A stretch of 64,000 bases of DNA. Source: Rhodospirillum sp. GTDB lineage: Bacteria > Pseudomonadota > Alphaproteobacteria > Dongiales > Dongiaceae. Under the pieces are notes generated by a model. That model worked only from the letters and a program-made list of their open reading frames with translations, did no database searches and was not told the DNA's origin. The translations under genes and the position numbers were made by a program. Numbering within the stretch: the stretch's first letter is position 1; the number at the start of each line of letters is the position of its first letter. Below, one piece after another: positions 43,794 through 52,426 of the stretch. The stretch spans positions 992,001-1,056,000 of the forward strand of contig PNKY01000001.1 of the NCBI GenBank assembly GCA_013822765.1, read 5' to 3'.

Positions 43794-44840
43794 CTACCAG
43801 CGGTCGGTGTTGCGCACGACGCAGCCTTCGGCGCCGTCCGCGCGCTTTACGATGCCGCCGATGCGGTGGACCGTTTCGCCGTTGTCCTTGAAGGTCTGCG
43901 TGACGCGCGCTTCGGCGTCGGGCGCAACCACGACGACCATGCCGATGCCGCAATTGAAGGTGCGGATCAGGTCGTCGCGCGGCACGCCGCCGGTTTTCAT
44001 CAGCCAGCCGAAGACGGCGGGCAATTTCCAGCTGGCGCCGTCGATATCGGCCTGCAGCGTATCGGGCAGCACGCGCGGCACGTTGTCGACCAGGCCGCCG
44101 CCGGTGATGTGCGCCAGCGCCTTCACGCCGCCCGCCTTGATCGCGGCGATGACGCTCTTCACGTAGATGCGGGTCGGCGTCATCAGCGCTTCGCCCAGGG
44201 ATGTCTTCTGATCGAACGGGCAGAGCTCGGTCCAACCGATGCCGGACTGCTCCACGATCCTGCGGACCAGGGAGAAGCCGTTGGAGTGCACGCCGCTGGA
44301 GGCGAGGCCGAGAATGACGTCGCCGTCCTTGACGTCGGCGCCGGTCAGCGCCTGGTCGCGCTCCACCGCGCCGACCGCGAATCCGGCAAGGTCATAGTCG
44401 CCCTTGGCATACATGCCGGGCATTTCCGCGGTCTCGCCGCCGACCAGGGCGCAACCGGCTTGTTTGCAGCCGTCGGCGATGCCGGCAATGATGGACCGCG
44501 CGGCCGCCACGTCCAGTTTCCCGGTGGCGAAGTAGTCGAGGAAGAACAGCGGCTCGGCGCCCTGCACCACCAGATCGTTGACGCACATCGCGACCAGGTC
44601 GATGCCGACGCTGTCATGGCGGCTGGCCTCGATCGCCACCTTGAGCTTGGTGCCGACGCCGTCGGTGGTGGAGACCAGAAGGGGGTCGCGATAGCCGGCG
44701 GCCTTGAGATCGAAGAAGGCGCCGAAGCCGCCCAGCCCTGCGTCCGAACCGCTGCGCGCCGTGGACTTGGCCAGCGGCTTGATCGCCTCCACCAGGGATT
44801 CTCCGGCATCGATGTCGACGCCGGCGTCGCGATAGGTCAA
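43794..44840 (-). CDS. purM: Phosphoribosylformylglycinamidine cyclo-ligase
   Basis: AIR synthetase of purine synthesis, 348 residues as given. Motifs: [94 protein letters not shown] and [15 protein letters not shown]. The start is problematic. The only normal-type codon in frame is TTG at 44840, without a ribosome binding site, which trims the usual N-terminus. GGAGG lies five bases before an in-frame ATA at 44888 that would add 16 residues; there is no in-frame ATG or GTG. Confidence 0.94.
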   Translation of the reverse strand: MTYRDAGVDIDAGESLVEAIKPLAKSTARSGSDAGLGGFGAFFDLKAAGYRDPLLVSTTDGVGTKLKVAIEASRHDSVGIDLVAMCVNDLVVQGAEPLFFLDYFATGKLDVAAARSIIAGIADGCKQAGCALVGGETAEMPGMYAKGDYDLAGFAVGAVERDQALTGADVKDGDVILGLASSGVHSNGFSLVRRIVEQSGIGWTELCPFDQKTSLGEALMTPTRIYVKSVIAAIKAGGVKALAHITGGGLVDNVPRVLPDTLQADIDGASWKLPAVFGWLMKTGGVPRDDLIRTFNCGIGMVVVVAPDAEARVTQTFKDNGETVHRIGGIVKRADGAEGCVVRNTDRW

Positions 44841-44956
44841 GCCATTGCCGGCATTGGATTTGCCGGTCTCCTGCGGCGGGCGGGTTATGGCATCCTCCGT
44901 GGCGATGGGCTATAAGCAGTGCGGTCCGGACAATAAGGATTTCGAGGCCCGTTGCA

Positions 44957-46177
44957 ATGGAATTGACGATCATCCGGCGGCACTGCCGCGGGCTTCTGGC
45001 GCTGCTTCTGCTGGTGCTTTCGACCGGCGTTGCCGCGGCCCAATCGGGGCAGATCTACACCGCGACGGGCATCGACGTGGACATCACCGGCGACATCGCG
45101 ACCCTGCGCGACCAGGCGATGCTGGAAGGGCAGCGCAAGGCGTTGCAGAAGGTGCTGGGCGACATCGCGCCGGCCGATCGCGCCGCCTCGCTGCAGCTGC
45201 CGAGCGACGATGTCATCTCCAGCTGGGTGCAGGATTTCGAGATCGAAGAGGAGAAGACCTCGGCCACCCGCTATATCGGCCGTTTCACTTTCCGCTTCAT
45301 GGCCGAGCCGGTGCAGCAATATCTCGCCGGCAATAGCGTCCAGTTCGCGCAGGTCCAGACCAAGCGGCTGCTGGTGCTGCCGATCTACACCGACGAGGCC
45401 GGCAACAGCAACCTGTGGGGACCGACCAACCTGTGGCTGGCGCCGTGGAGCCTGAAGGCGCCGAACATCAGCCTGGTGCCGATGGTGCTGCCGACCGGCG
45501 ACGTCTCGGACACCGAGGCCTTGTCGGCAACGCAGGCGCTGGCGGGCGACCTGCCGCGCCTGACCGCGCTGGCGCAGCGCTACGGCGCGGGCGATGTGCT
45601 GGTGACCGAAGTGCGCGCCTCGCCGCCCGGCGCCGACGGCAAGCAGAATTTCGAGATCACCGCCACCCGCTACAGCCGCGAATCGCCGCAGAGCTTCACC
45701 GACAGCCTCGCGGGCGATCCGGCGACCATCGACGAATCGCTCTCGCAGAGTGCCGACCGCGCGATCGCCTGGGTGCAGAGCCAGTGGAAGCAGGCCAACC
45801 TGGTCGATGCCAGCAAGCAATCGACCATGACCGTCGAGGTGCCGATCGCCACGCTCAAGCAGTGGGTCGACATCAAGAAGCAGTTGGGCGGCGTGCCGTC
45901 GTTGAAATCGGTTCGGATGGTCAGCCTGACGCGCTCGCTGGCGATCCTCGATATCAGCTTCCTCGGCGACGTGCCGCAGTTCCAGCGCTCGCTGGCGCAG
46001 CAGGACCTGTCGCTCGCCACCGCGCTCGGCGACCCGAGCAAGGGCACGCTGCGGCAGGATCCCAATGCCAGCGTCAGCCAGCCGCCGCCGCCGGCGCCGC
46101 TGCCCTCCCAGATGAACCAACCGGCCGTGCCGGGCTCGGACCCGGCAGTGCCGAACCAGCCCGCCGTGCCGCAATAG
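44957..46177 (+). CDS. Exported DUF2066 protein
   Basis: A 406-residue protein with a signal peptide (GLLALLLLVLSTGVAAAQ). The DUF2066 domain covers most of the first 340 residues: YTATGIDVDITGDIATLRDQAMLEGQRKALQKVLGD and RYIGRFTFRFMAEPVQQYLAGNSVQF are typical. The C-terminus is Pro/Gln/Ala-rich. Probably periplasmic. The gene order purM (divergent), DUF2066, AI-2E transporter, hdaA is common in alphaproteobacteria. Function unknown. Confidence 0.8.
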   Translation: MELTIIRRHCRGLLALLLLVLSTGVAAAQSGQIYTATGIDVDITGDIATLRDQAMLEGQRKALQKVLGDIAPADRAASLQLPSDDVISSWVQDFEIEEEKTSATRYIGRFTFRFMAEPVQQYLAGNSVQFAQVQTKRLLVLPIYTDEAGNSNLWGPTNLWLAPWSLKAPNISLVPMVLPTGDVSDTEALSATQALAGDLPRLTALAQRYGAGDVLVTEVRASPPGADGKQNFEITATRYSRESPQSFTDSLAGDPATIDESLSQSADRAIAWVQSQWKQANLVDASKQSTMTVEVPIATLKQWVDIKKQLGGVPSLKSVRMVSLTRSLAILDISFLGDVPQFQRSLAQQDLSLATALGDPSKGTLRQDPNASVSQPPPPAPLPSQMNQPAVPGSDPAVPNQPAVPQ

Positions 46178-46181
46178 CCGC

Positions 46182-47327
46182 ATGACGCTCGGCACCCAAG
46201 CGAAGGTCTGGGGCATCGCCCTCGTCGTCTTCGTCGCGCTGCTGGTGTTGCTGAAGGGCATCCTGCTGCCGTTCGTCGCCGGCATGGCGATCGCATATCT
46301 GCTGGACCCGGTGTGCGACCGCCTTGAGACGATGGGGACCTCGCGCACCCTTGCAACCTCGATCGTCACGGCGATCTTCGCGATCATCGTGATCCTGCTC
46401 CTGCTGCTGATCGTTCCGCTCGCCATCAAGCAGACCGTCGACTTCCTGAGTAGCCTGCCGGACTTCATTGCGCGCACCCACGACCGGCTGCTGCCGTACT
46501 TGACCGACCTGCAGCAGCGCTTCGACCTGCCGGATGCGGTCGAACTGAACGAGATCGCGCGTCAGCGCCTCGGCACGGCGCTGACGTGGCTGGTCGGATT
46601 GCTGGAAGGCGTGGTCGGGCAGGGCCTGGCGCTCGCCAACCTGCTGTCGCTGATCTTCATCACGCCGGTGGTTGCGTTCTACCTGTTGCGCGACTGGGAC
46701 CGGCTGGTGGCGCGGCTCGACGATCTGCTGCCGCGCGACCACGCCACGGTGATTCGCCAGCAGGCGGCGCTGGCGAACCAGTCGCTGGCGGGCTTCGCGC
46801 GCGGCCAGTCGATGGTGTGCCTGACCCTGGCGCTCTACTACTCGGTCTCGCTGGTGATCGTGGGGCTGCCCTTCGGCATGGTGGTCGGCTTGATCGCGGG
46901 ACTGCTCGCCTTCATCCCCTATGTCGGATCGCTGACCGGTTTCGTGGTGTCGATGGCGATCGCCATCGGCCAGTTCGACCAGACGTGGCCCATCGTGGTG
47001 GTGGCGTTGATATTCGGCATTGGCCAGGTGCTGGAAGGCAACTTCCTCACGCCCAAGCTGGTCGGCGACCGGGTCGGGCTGCATCCGGTGTGGATCATCT
47101 TCGCCTTGCTGTCGGGCGGCGCCTTGTTCGGGTTCGTCGGGCTGCTGCTGGCGGTGCCGGTGGCGGCGCTGGTCGGCGTCCTGGTGCGCTTCAGCATCGC
47201 GCAATACCGCGCCAGCAAGCTCTATCTCGGCACCCGGCCACCCTCGATGTCGCTGATCGAGCCTGACGATTCGATAGCCGGCGATTCGATCGCTGGCGAT
47301 TCGACGGCCTCCGATTCCCGCGACTGA
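46182..47327 (+). CDS. AI-2E family transporter
   Basis: 381-residue inner-membrane protein with about seven to eight transmembrane segments and the family region VPLAIKQTVDFLSSLPDFI. Conserved C-terminal motifs: GLIAGLLAFIPYVGSLTGF, VEGNFLTPKL-type LEGNFLTPKLVGDRVGLHPVWIIFALLSGGALFGFVGLLLAVP. Members act as transporters (autoinducer-2 export, Na+/H+ antiport); the substrate here is not known. The tail carries a short repeat DSIAGDSIAGDSTASDS. Its stop overlaps the hdaA start (TGATG). Confidence 0.88.
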   Translation: MTLGTQAKVWGIALVVFVALLVLLKGILLPFVAGMAIAYLLDPVCDRLETMGTSRTLATSIVTAIFAIIVILLLLLIVPLAIKQTVDFLSSLPDFIARTHDRLLPYLTDLQQRFDLPDAVELNEIARQRLGTALTWLVGLLEGVVGQGLALANLLSLIFITPVVAFYLLRDWDRLVARLDDLLPRDHATVIRQQAALANQSLAGFARGQSMVCLTLALYYSVSLVIVGLPFGMVVGLIAGLLAFIPYVGSLTGFVVSMAIAIGQFDQTWPIVVVALIFGIGQVLEGNFLTPKLVGDRVGLHPVWIIFALLSGGALFGFVGLLLAVPVAALVGVLVRFSIAQYRASKLYLGTRPPSMSLIEPDDSIAGDSIAGDSTASDSRD

Positions 47328-47965
47328 TGGCGCCGCAGCAGCTTCCGCTCGATCTCGCATACCGCCCGGCCCTGGGCATGGCCGATTTCGTCATCGCGCC
47401 CGGCAATCGCGACGCCGTGGCTTGGATCGACCGCTGGCCCGACTGGCCCTCGCACGCGCTCGCCATCCATGGGCCGAAGGGCTCGGGCAAGTCGCACCTC
47501 GCGCATGTCTGGCAGGCACGCAGCGGGGCGGTGTTCCTGGAGCGCGCGCCAACCGATGAGGCACCGCAAGCGGTGGTGCTCGACGAGCCGCAAGGCTGGC
47601 CCGAGGATGCGCTTCTGCATCTCTACAACCGCCTGCGCGAAGCCGGCGGCCACCTGCTGATCGTCAGCGAAACCCCGCCGGCGCGTTGGCCGGTGGCGCT
47701 GCCCGACCTCGCGTCGCGGCTTGCCAGCATTCCCGCGGTGGCGCTGGCGGCGCCGGATGACGACCTGCTGGTGGCGGTGATGGCCAAGCAATTCGCCGAC
47801 CGCGGCCTCGAGGTCAACGAGGACGTGCTGCGCTATGTCGCGAGCCGGGTGGAGCGGTCGTTCGCGGCGGCGGCGGACGTGGTCGCGCGGATTGACCGCG
47901 CGGCGCTGGCACAGCAGCGCAAGGTTACGTTAGCTCTGGCTCGGGAGATTGTAGCCTCGTCCTGA
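47327..47965 (+). CDS. hdaA: DnaA-related regulatory protein HdaA
   Basis: Regulates DnaA by stimulating its ATP hydrolysis with the beta clamp (RIDA). 212 residues. A clamp-binding motif QLPLDLAY is at residues 5-12, and the short AAA+ domain has a P-loop GPKGSGKSHLAH near 49 with Walker B VVLDEP. The C-terminal lid region is DnaA-like but there is no DNA-binding domain IV, as expected for Hda. It converges with mobB; the coding regions overlap by 41 bases. Confidence 0.88.
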   Translation: MAPQQLPLDLAYRPALGMADFVIAPGNRDAVAWIDRWPDWPSHALAIHGPKGSGKSHLAHVWQARSGAVFLERAPTDEAPQAVVLDEPQGWPEDALLHLYNRLREAGGHLLIVSETPPARWPVALPDLASRLASIPAVALAAPDDDLLVAVMAKQFADRGLEVNEDVLRYVASRVERSFAAAADVVARIDRAALAQQRKVTLALAREIVASS

Positions 47966-48455
47966 GGCCGCAGTGCTTCACGATGAAGTCGGCGATGGCC
48001 GGCACATCGTTGAGGTCGATCACCGGCAGCTTGGTATCGCTGACCGGCGTGTCGGTGAGGATGGCGACATAGGTCGGGTCGCCGGTCGAGAGCAGCGGCT
48101 TGTTGTTTTCGGCGCGGTAGATTTCCAGCTTGTCGTGCGGCTCGCGCTTGAAGCCCTCGACCAGCAGCAGGTCGACCGGGCTCATGTGCCTGGCGAGATC
48201 AGACGCCGTCGGTTCGCGCACGTCGCGCAGCTCGTGCATCAAGGCCCAGCGTTTTTCCGAGGCGACCAGCACCTCGGTGGCGCCGGCCTGGCGGTGGACG
48301 TAGGAGTCCTTGCCGGGCTGGTCGACGTCGAAGCCGTGATGGGCGTGCTTCATGGTGGAGACGGTGACGCCGCGACGGATCAACTCGGGGATCAGCTTGG
48401 ACAGCAGCGTGGTCTTGCCGGCGCCGCTCCACCCGCCGAGACCCAGAATCTTCAT
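47925..48455 (-). CDS. mobB: Molybdopterin-guanine dinucleotide biosynthesis protein MobB
   Basis: GTP-binding accessory protein for molybdenum cofactor maturation. 176 residues with P-loop GGWSGAGKTTLLSKLI near residue 8, MKHAHHGFDVDQPGKDSYVHRQAGA near 35-58 and LLLVEGFKREPHDKLEIYR near 100-118. The open frame overlaps the 3' end of hdaA by 41 bases. No other moco genes are nearby. Confidence 0.93.
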   Translation of the reverse strand: MKILGLGGWSGAGKTTLLSKLIPELIRRGVTVSTMKHAHHGFDVDQPGKDSYVHRQAGATEVLVASEKRWALMHELRDVREPTASDLARHMSPVDLLLVEGFKREPHDKLEIYRAENNKPLLSTGDPTYVAILTDTPVSDTKLPVIDLNDVPAIADFIVKHCGLRTRLQSPEPELT

Positions 48456-48465
48456 AGAGATATTT

Positions 48466-49089
48466 TCATCGCGTCTGGCGTGCGTCGGGGGTGCTGTGGG
48501 GTTCCGACTTCGGCGGCTGACTCTTCGACGGCTGACTGGCCGCCATGTGCTTGAGGCCGATGGTCATGTAGTCGTAGCCGGTGATCACCGTCATCGCGGC
48601 GGCGATCCACAGCAGGATCTCGCCGATCAGCATGGCGTTGATCGGCAGCTCGCTCTCCGGCTTGGCGACGATCAGGAAGCCGAGCGCGATCATCTGCACC
48701 GCGGTTTTCCATTTAGCGAGCATGCTGACCGGCACGCCGACCCGCAGCTCCGCCAGGAACTCGCGCAGGCCGGAGACCAGGATCTCGCGGCACAGGATGA
48801 CCAGGGCGGCTAGGATCGACCAGCCGTCGATATGCCCGATCGAGACCAGGATCAGCAGGACGGCGGCCACCACCAGCTTGTCGGCGATCGGATCGAGGAA
48901 GCGGCCGAGCGGCGAGACCTGGTCCAGCCGCCGCGCCACGTAACCGTCGAACCAGTCGGTCACGCAGGCCAGGATGAACAGGGCCAGCGCGATCCAGTGC
49001 CAGACCAGACCTTGGATCAGCAGCAGGCCTACGATCGCGGGAATCGCCGCGATGCGCGACATGGTGAGGATGTTGGCGAAATTCAGCAT
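48466..49089 (-). CDS. pgsA: CDP-diacylglycerol-glycerol-3-phosphate 3-phosphatidyltransferase
   Basis: Inner-membrane enzyme making phosphatidylglycerol phosphate. 207 residues with several membrane segments. The CDP-alcohol phosphotransferase motif D-x2-D-G-x2-A-R-x8-G-x3-D-x3-D is DWFDGYVARRLDQVSPLGRFLDPIADK (about residues 46-72). The C-terminal 25 residues are polar. It follows uvrC on the same strand after 133 bases. Confidence 0.93.
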   Translation of the reverse strand: MLNFANILTMSRIAAIPAIVGLLLIQGLVWHWIALALFILACVTDWFDGYVARRLDQVSPLGRFLDPIADKLVVAAVLLILVSIGHIDGWSILAALVILCREILVSGLREFLAELRVGVPVSMLAKWKTAVQMIALGFLIVAKPESELPINAMLIGEILLWIAAAMTVITGYDYMTIGLKHMAASQPSKSQPPKSEPHSTPDARQTR

Positions 49090-49222
49090 GGCAGGTGGGT
49101 CTGGCTCCGATCAGCGGCGAGAATAGCAAATCGCTTGCGGGCTGTCATAGGCGGCATGTCGCGGGCTCGCGCAGTCTTGACCATGCCTTTATATCAAATC
49201 CCGGCATTCGGTTTGGGTTCCA

Positions 49223-51295
49223 TCAGCCGCCGTGGAAGTGATCGTAGATCTTCTTCGCTACGGTTTCGTTGATGCCCTCGACGGCGCACAGGTCCGAAAG
49301 ACCCGCGCGCGCAACCGCGCGTGCCGACCCGAAATGCAGCAGCAGCGCTTTCTTGCGCTTGGCCCCGATGCCGGCGATCTGGTCGAGCTCGGACTTGCCG
49401 ATCAGCGACGAGCGCTTGGCGCGGTGCGCGCCGATGACAAAGCGGTGGGCTTCGTCACGCAAACGTTGCAGGAAGTAGAGCACCGGGTTCTTGGGGTCGA
49501 GCAGGAACGGCTCGCGGCCGGGCAGGAAGAACCGCTCGCGCCCGGCATTGCGGTCCGGCCCCTTGGCGATCGCCGCCACCGGCACGTCGTCGAGCCCGAG
49601 CTCGCGGAACACGTCGAGCGCGGCCGACAGCTGGCCCAGGCCGCCGTCGACCAGCACCAGGTCCGGCCACATGCCGCGCTGGCGGTCGGGATCTTCCTGG
49701 ATCGCGCGCGAGAAGCGGCGGGTCAGGACCTGGCGCATCATGGCGTAGTCGTCGCCTGGCTGGATCTCCGGCTTGATCGACGCATCGTCCAGCGCGACCG
49801 CCGCGCGCTGCGCATCGCTCGCGGCCTCGTCGGCCTGCACTTCGCCCGCGGGTCCGATCTCGGCCGGCGTTTCGCTCAGAGTCTTTTCCTGCGCTACGCG
49901 CCGGATCGCAAACTTGCGATACTGGTTCTTCATAAAGCCGTCGGGCCCCGCCACGATCATGGCGCCGTACGGATTGGTGCCGGAGATGTGGCTGTTGTCG
50001 TAGACCTCGATGCGCTTGGGCGGCTGGTCCAGCCCGAACAAATCGGCGATGCCGCGCAGCAGCTTCATCTGCGTGCCGGATTCGGCGATGCGGCGGATCA
50101 GCGCTTCCTTGGCGTTGAGCAAAGCGTGGTCCACCGCCTTGCGCTTGTCGCCGCGCTGCGGCGCCAGGACCTCGACCTTCGCACCCGCGCGCACCGTCAA
50201 TGCCTCGCCGATCAGCTCGCACTCGGTCGGCTCGTGGCTCACCAGGATGAGGCGCGGCGGCTGCTTGTTCTCGTAGAACTGGCCCATGAAAGCGGCCAGC
50301 ACGTCGCGTAATTCCGCGCTCTTGTCGTGCGAGGGGAAATAGGCGCGGTTGCCGTAATTGCCGTGGTTGCGGAAGAAAAACACCTGGATGCAGGTCTGGC
50401 CAGCTTCCTGCCAGATCGCGATCACGTCGGCCTCTTCCACGCCGGCGAGGTTGATATCCTGACGCGACTGGATCTGGGTCAGCGCCTGGATGCGGTCGCG
50501 CAGGCGCGCGGCGCGCTCGAAGTCCAGCGCGTCGCTGGCCGCGCGCATCTCCAGCACCAGACGGTCCTGGATCTCGCGGCTCTTGCCGGTCAGGAAGTCG
50601 CGCGCCTCGCGCACCAACTCGCCGTAGTCCGCTTCCGAGATGCGCTGCACGCAGGGCGCCGAGCAGCGCTTGATCTGGTACTGCAGGCACGGGCGGGTGC
50701 GCATCGCGAACATGCTGTCGCTGCAATTGCGCAGCAGGAAGGCGCGCTGCAGGGCGACGATGGTGCGGTTGACCGCGCCAGCGGAGGCGAAGGGCCCGAA
50801 ATACTCGCCCGTCCGGTTGCGCGCGCCGCGATGCTTGGTGATCTGCGGGATCGCATGGTCGCCGGTGATCGCGATGTAGGGGAAGCTCTTGTCGTCGCGC
50901 AGCAGCACGTTGTAGCGCGGCAGGTAGCGCTTGATCAGGTTGGCTTCGAGCAGCAGCGCCTCGACCTCGGTGTGGGTCGCGACGAATTCCATAGTGGCGG
51001 TTTCCGACACCATGCGCTGCAGCCGCATATCGAGCCGGTAGATCTGGGTGTAGGACGAGACCCGCTTCTTGAGGTCGCGCGCCTTGCCGACATAGAGCAC
51101 GTCGCCGCGCACGTTGATCATGCGATAGACGCCGGGGGCCGACGGCAGGTTCTTCACCCGCTCGCGGATGACCTCCAGCCCGTTGCCCAGGACGCCGCCG
51201 AAACCGCCGCCAAGAGCCTCCGCGTCCACCGGCTCCGGCTGGTCGTCGATGGCTTCCACGGGATCGGGTTTGTTGGCCTTGGCCTTGGTGCTCAT
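49223..51295 (-). CDS. uvrC: Excinuclease ABC subunit C
   Basis: Makes the two incisions in nucleotide excision repair. 690 residues: GIY-YIG nuclease near residue 40-120 ([28 protein letters not shown]), UvrB-binding UVR region (near 255-285), the second endonuclease domain with [13 protein letters not shown] and [18 protein letters not shown], and C-terminal helix-hairpin-helix repeats ([26 protein letters not shown]). N- and C-termini are complete. It is the first gene downstream of the GANTC-rich gap. Confidence 0.96.
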   Translation of the reverse strand: MSTKAKANKPDPVEAIDDQPEPVDAEALGGGFGGVLGNGLEVIRERVKNLPSAPGVYRMINVRGDVLYVGKARDLKKRVSSYTQIYRLDMRLQRMVSETATMEFVATHTEVEALLLEANLIKRYLPRYNVLLRDDKSFPYIAITGDHAIPQITKHRGARNRTGEYFGPFASAGAVNRTIVALQRAFLLRNCSDSMFAMRTRPCLQYQIKRCSAPCVQRISEADYGELVREARDFLTGKSREIQDRLVLEMRAASDALDFERAARLRDRIQALTQIQSRQDINLAGVEEADVIAIWQEAGQTCIQVFFFRNHGNYGNRAYFPSHDKSAELRDVLAAFMGQFYENKQPPRLILVSHEPTECELIGEALTVRAGAKVEVLAPQRGDKRKAVDHALLNAKEALIRRIAESGTQMKLLRGIADLFGLDQPPKRIEVYDNSHISGTNPYGAMIVAGPDGFMKNQYRKFAIRRVAQEKTLSETPAEIGPAGEVQADEAASDAQRAAVALDDASIKPEIQPGDDYAMMRQVLTRRFSRAIQEDPDRQRGMWPDLVLVDGGLGQLSAALDVFRELGLDDVPVAAIAKGPDRNAGRERFFLPGREPFLLDPKNPVLYFLQRLRDEAHRFVIGAHRAKRSSLIGKSELDQIAGIGAKRKKALLLHFGSARAVARAGLSDLCAVEGINETVAKKIYDHFHGG

Positions 51296-51469
51296 GTCCG
51301 TCGATTACGCTGCGCCGGACCTGCGGTCAAATCCGTCAGGAGCATTCCAGCGCACCTGTAGATGTGTCGCTCAAGGACAAGTTTGCGAGGGATGAGTCGC
51401 AGGATTCCGCCATTCCGTTTACCAAACGGAGTCGTCGGTTGACCAACCAGTCCAGATATCCACGATTCC

Positions 51470-51478
51470 TGTGGATAA
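51470..51478 (-). promoter_or_regulatory. Perfect DnaA box in the GANTC cluster
   Basis: TTATCCACA on the minus strand. A second copy with one mismatch (TGTGCACAA at 51672-51680) lies in the same gap. One perfect box only, so an origin is not shown. Confidence 0.5.
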
Positions 51479-51572
51479 GTCTGTCGAAAAAGCCGCTGCA
51501 CAAATGTGTCAGTCTCGGATTCCCGCGGCCTCACCCAGTTGCACAAAAACTAGGCACAAAAAGTTATGTTAT

Positions 51573-51590
51573 TGAAATCATGCGATTTCA
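51573..51590. repeat. Inverted repeat in the AT-rich core
   Basis: TGAAATC (51573-51579) and GATTTCA (51584-51590) form a seven-base stem with loop ATGC, in the AT-rich part of the uvrC/folB gap. Confidence 0.5.
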
Positions 51591-51800
51591 CTGAATCAAT
51601 CCGTCATCAGTCGGTCATGGACTTGAATCAGTACTTGACTCTTTACGGACACCTAGAGACTCCAGGGCCTCTGTGCACAACTTGTCCCGGAATCCCGCAG
51701 GACTCCGCCGTTTTGCCGGGTTCACCTGCGAAAAAGTGGCGGATTCCCGCCAGAATCTGCCTAGTCTCACAGGCTTGCTAATCAAAATTCGGGGCAGAAA

Positions 51801-52211
51801 TTAACGATTTAGCCGCTGGCGCTCGATCTCGACCCCGACGGCGCTGGCCTCCGGCATGACGTCGAGTTTCTCGACCCGGACCTTGGCGACGAGGATCCGG
51901 CGGTCCTCCAGGCATTGCGCGGCGATCCGCTCGGCCAGGGTCTCCACCAGGTTGATGTGGCCCTCGCTGATCAGCCGGCGGATGTCCGCCACCACCTCGG
52001 CGTAGCACACCACGTTGTGGTGCTCGTCGTTGATTGCCGGGTGCTCGACGCAGGTCAGCTCCAGGTTGATGCGGACGCGCTGCTCGCCGTCCTTCTCGTG
52101 ACTGTAGACGCCGATCCGGCAGGGCAGGATCAGGTCGCGCACGAACACTTTCATGGTACGGCCGTGCAAGGCGGCCGGCAATACGGTCACTCTCTCCGCA
52201 GGAGACGACAT
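51801..52211 (-). CDS. folB: Dihydroneopterin aldolase
   Basis: Folate-pathway enzyme cleaving dihydroneopterin to 6-hydroxymethyl-dihydropterin and glycolaldehyde. 136 residues from ATG at 52211. MKVFVRDLILPCRIGVYSHEKDGEQRVRINLEL (FolB N-terminal signature), CYAEVVADIRRLI, the active-site glutamate HINLVETLAERIAAQCL, and VRVEKLDVMPEASAVGVEIER are typical. The first 25 residues before MKVFV are extra; the start may be at MKVFV. A FolM-type reductase gene lies upstream on the same strand. Confidence 0.9.
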   Translation of the reverse strand: MSSPAERVTVLPAALHGRTMKVFVRDLILPCRIGVYSHEKDGEQRVRINLELTCVEHPAINDEHHNVVCYAEVVADIRRLISEGHINLVETLAERIAAQCLEDRRILVAKVRVEKLDVMPEASAVGVEIERQRLNR

Positions 52212-52261
52212 GATGGCTTGGATCCTTTCGGACGCTCGCCGCACTCTGGGGCTGGTGTAAG

Positions 52262-52315
52262 GAGGGCCGCACCCTGGGGCCCTCGCCGACGATCTTATCG
52301 GGCCGCACAGCGGCC
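52262..52315 (-). promoter_or_regulatory. Structured leader upstream of folB
   Basis: Two GC-rich hairpins: GAGGGCC/GGCCCTC (52262-52268 with 52278-52284) and GGCCGC/GCGGCC (52301-52306 with 52310-52315) flanked by CGATAAG on both sides. They lie 51-104 bases upstream of the folB ATG. No T-run makes a standard terminator. Could be an attenuator or RNA regulator, or end the reductase mRNA. Confidence 0.35.
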
Positions 52316-52426
52316 TTATCGATGACCCTAATATAGGAACCGGCCGGGCGCGAATCTATTCCGCGGGCGAAGAGAATCGCCGCGAACAGGCCAGTAATTT
52401 CACCAGGTTTCTGTGGGGATTGAGCG

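Larger units (their letters stand above)
51394..51757. promoter_or_regulatory. Cluster of 13 GANTC (CcrM) sites
   Basis: GANTC starts at 51394, 51403, 51429, 51464, 51518, 51593, 51625, 51637, 51658, 51690, 51701, 51742 and 51753. Five are in a longer GGANTCC palindrome (51402, 51517, 51689, 51700, 51741), most followed by (C)GC. Other intergenic gaps I checked here carry zero or one site per about 300 bases. GANTC is the CcrM methylation site in alphaproteobacteria and the GcrA target. The cluster is a candidate replication-linked or methylation-sensitive control region. Confidence 0.75.
51296..51800. other. Gene-free 505-bp region between uvrC and folB
   Basis: The largest gap in the window, flanked by co-directional genes (uvrC starts and folB ends here). 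No coding region is supported: the small open frames lack ribosome binding sites and family motifs. It holds the GANTC cluster, a perfect DnaA box, an AT-rich core at 51541-51600 (19 G/C among 60 bases by count) and an inverted repeat at 51573-51590. Confidence 0.8.

Noticed and set aside
51302..51330. Promoter TTGACC-17-TAATCG for uvrC
   Set aside because: The -10 matches the consensus poorly and would place the start at the first codon, giving a leaderless mRNA.
51364..51781. Small open frames in the uvrC/folB gap as genes
   Set aside because: No ribosome binding sites, no family motifs, and the region has non-coding composition with many short repeats.
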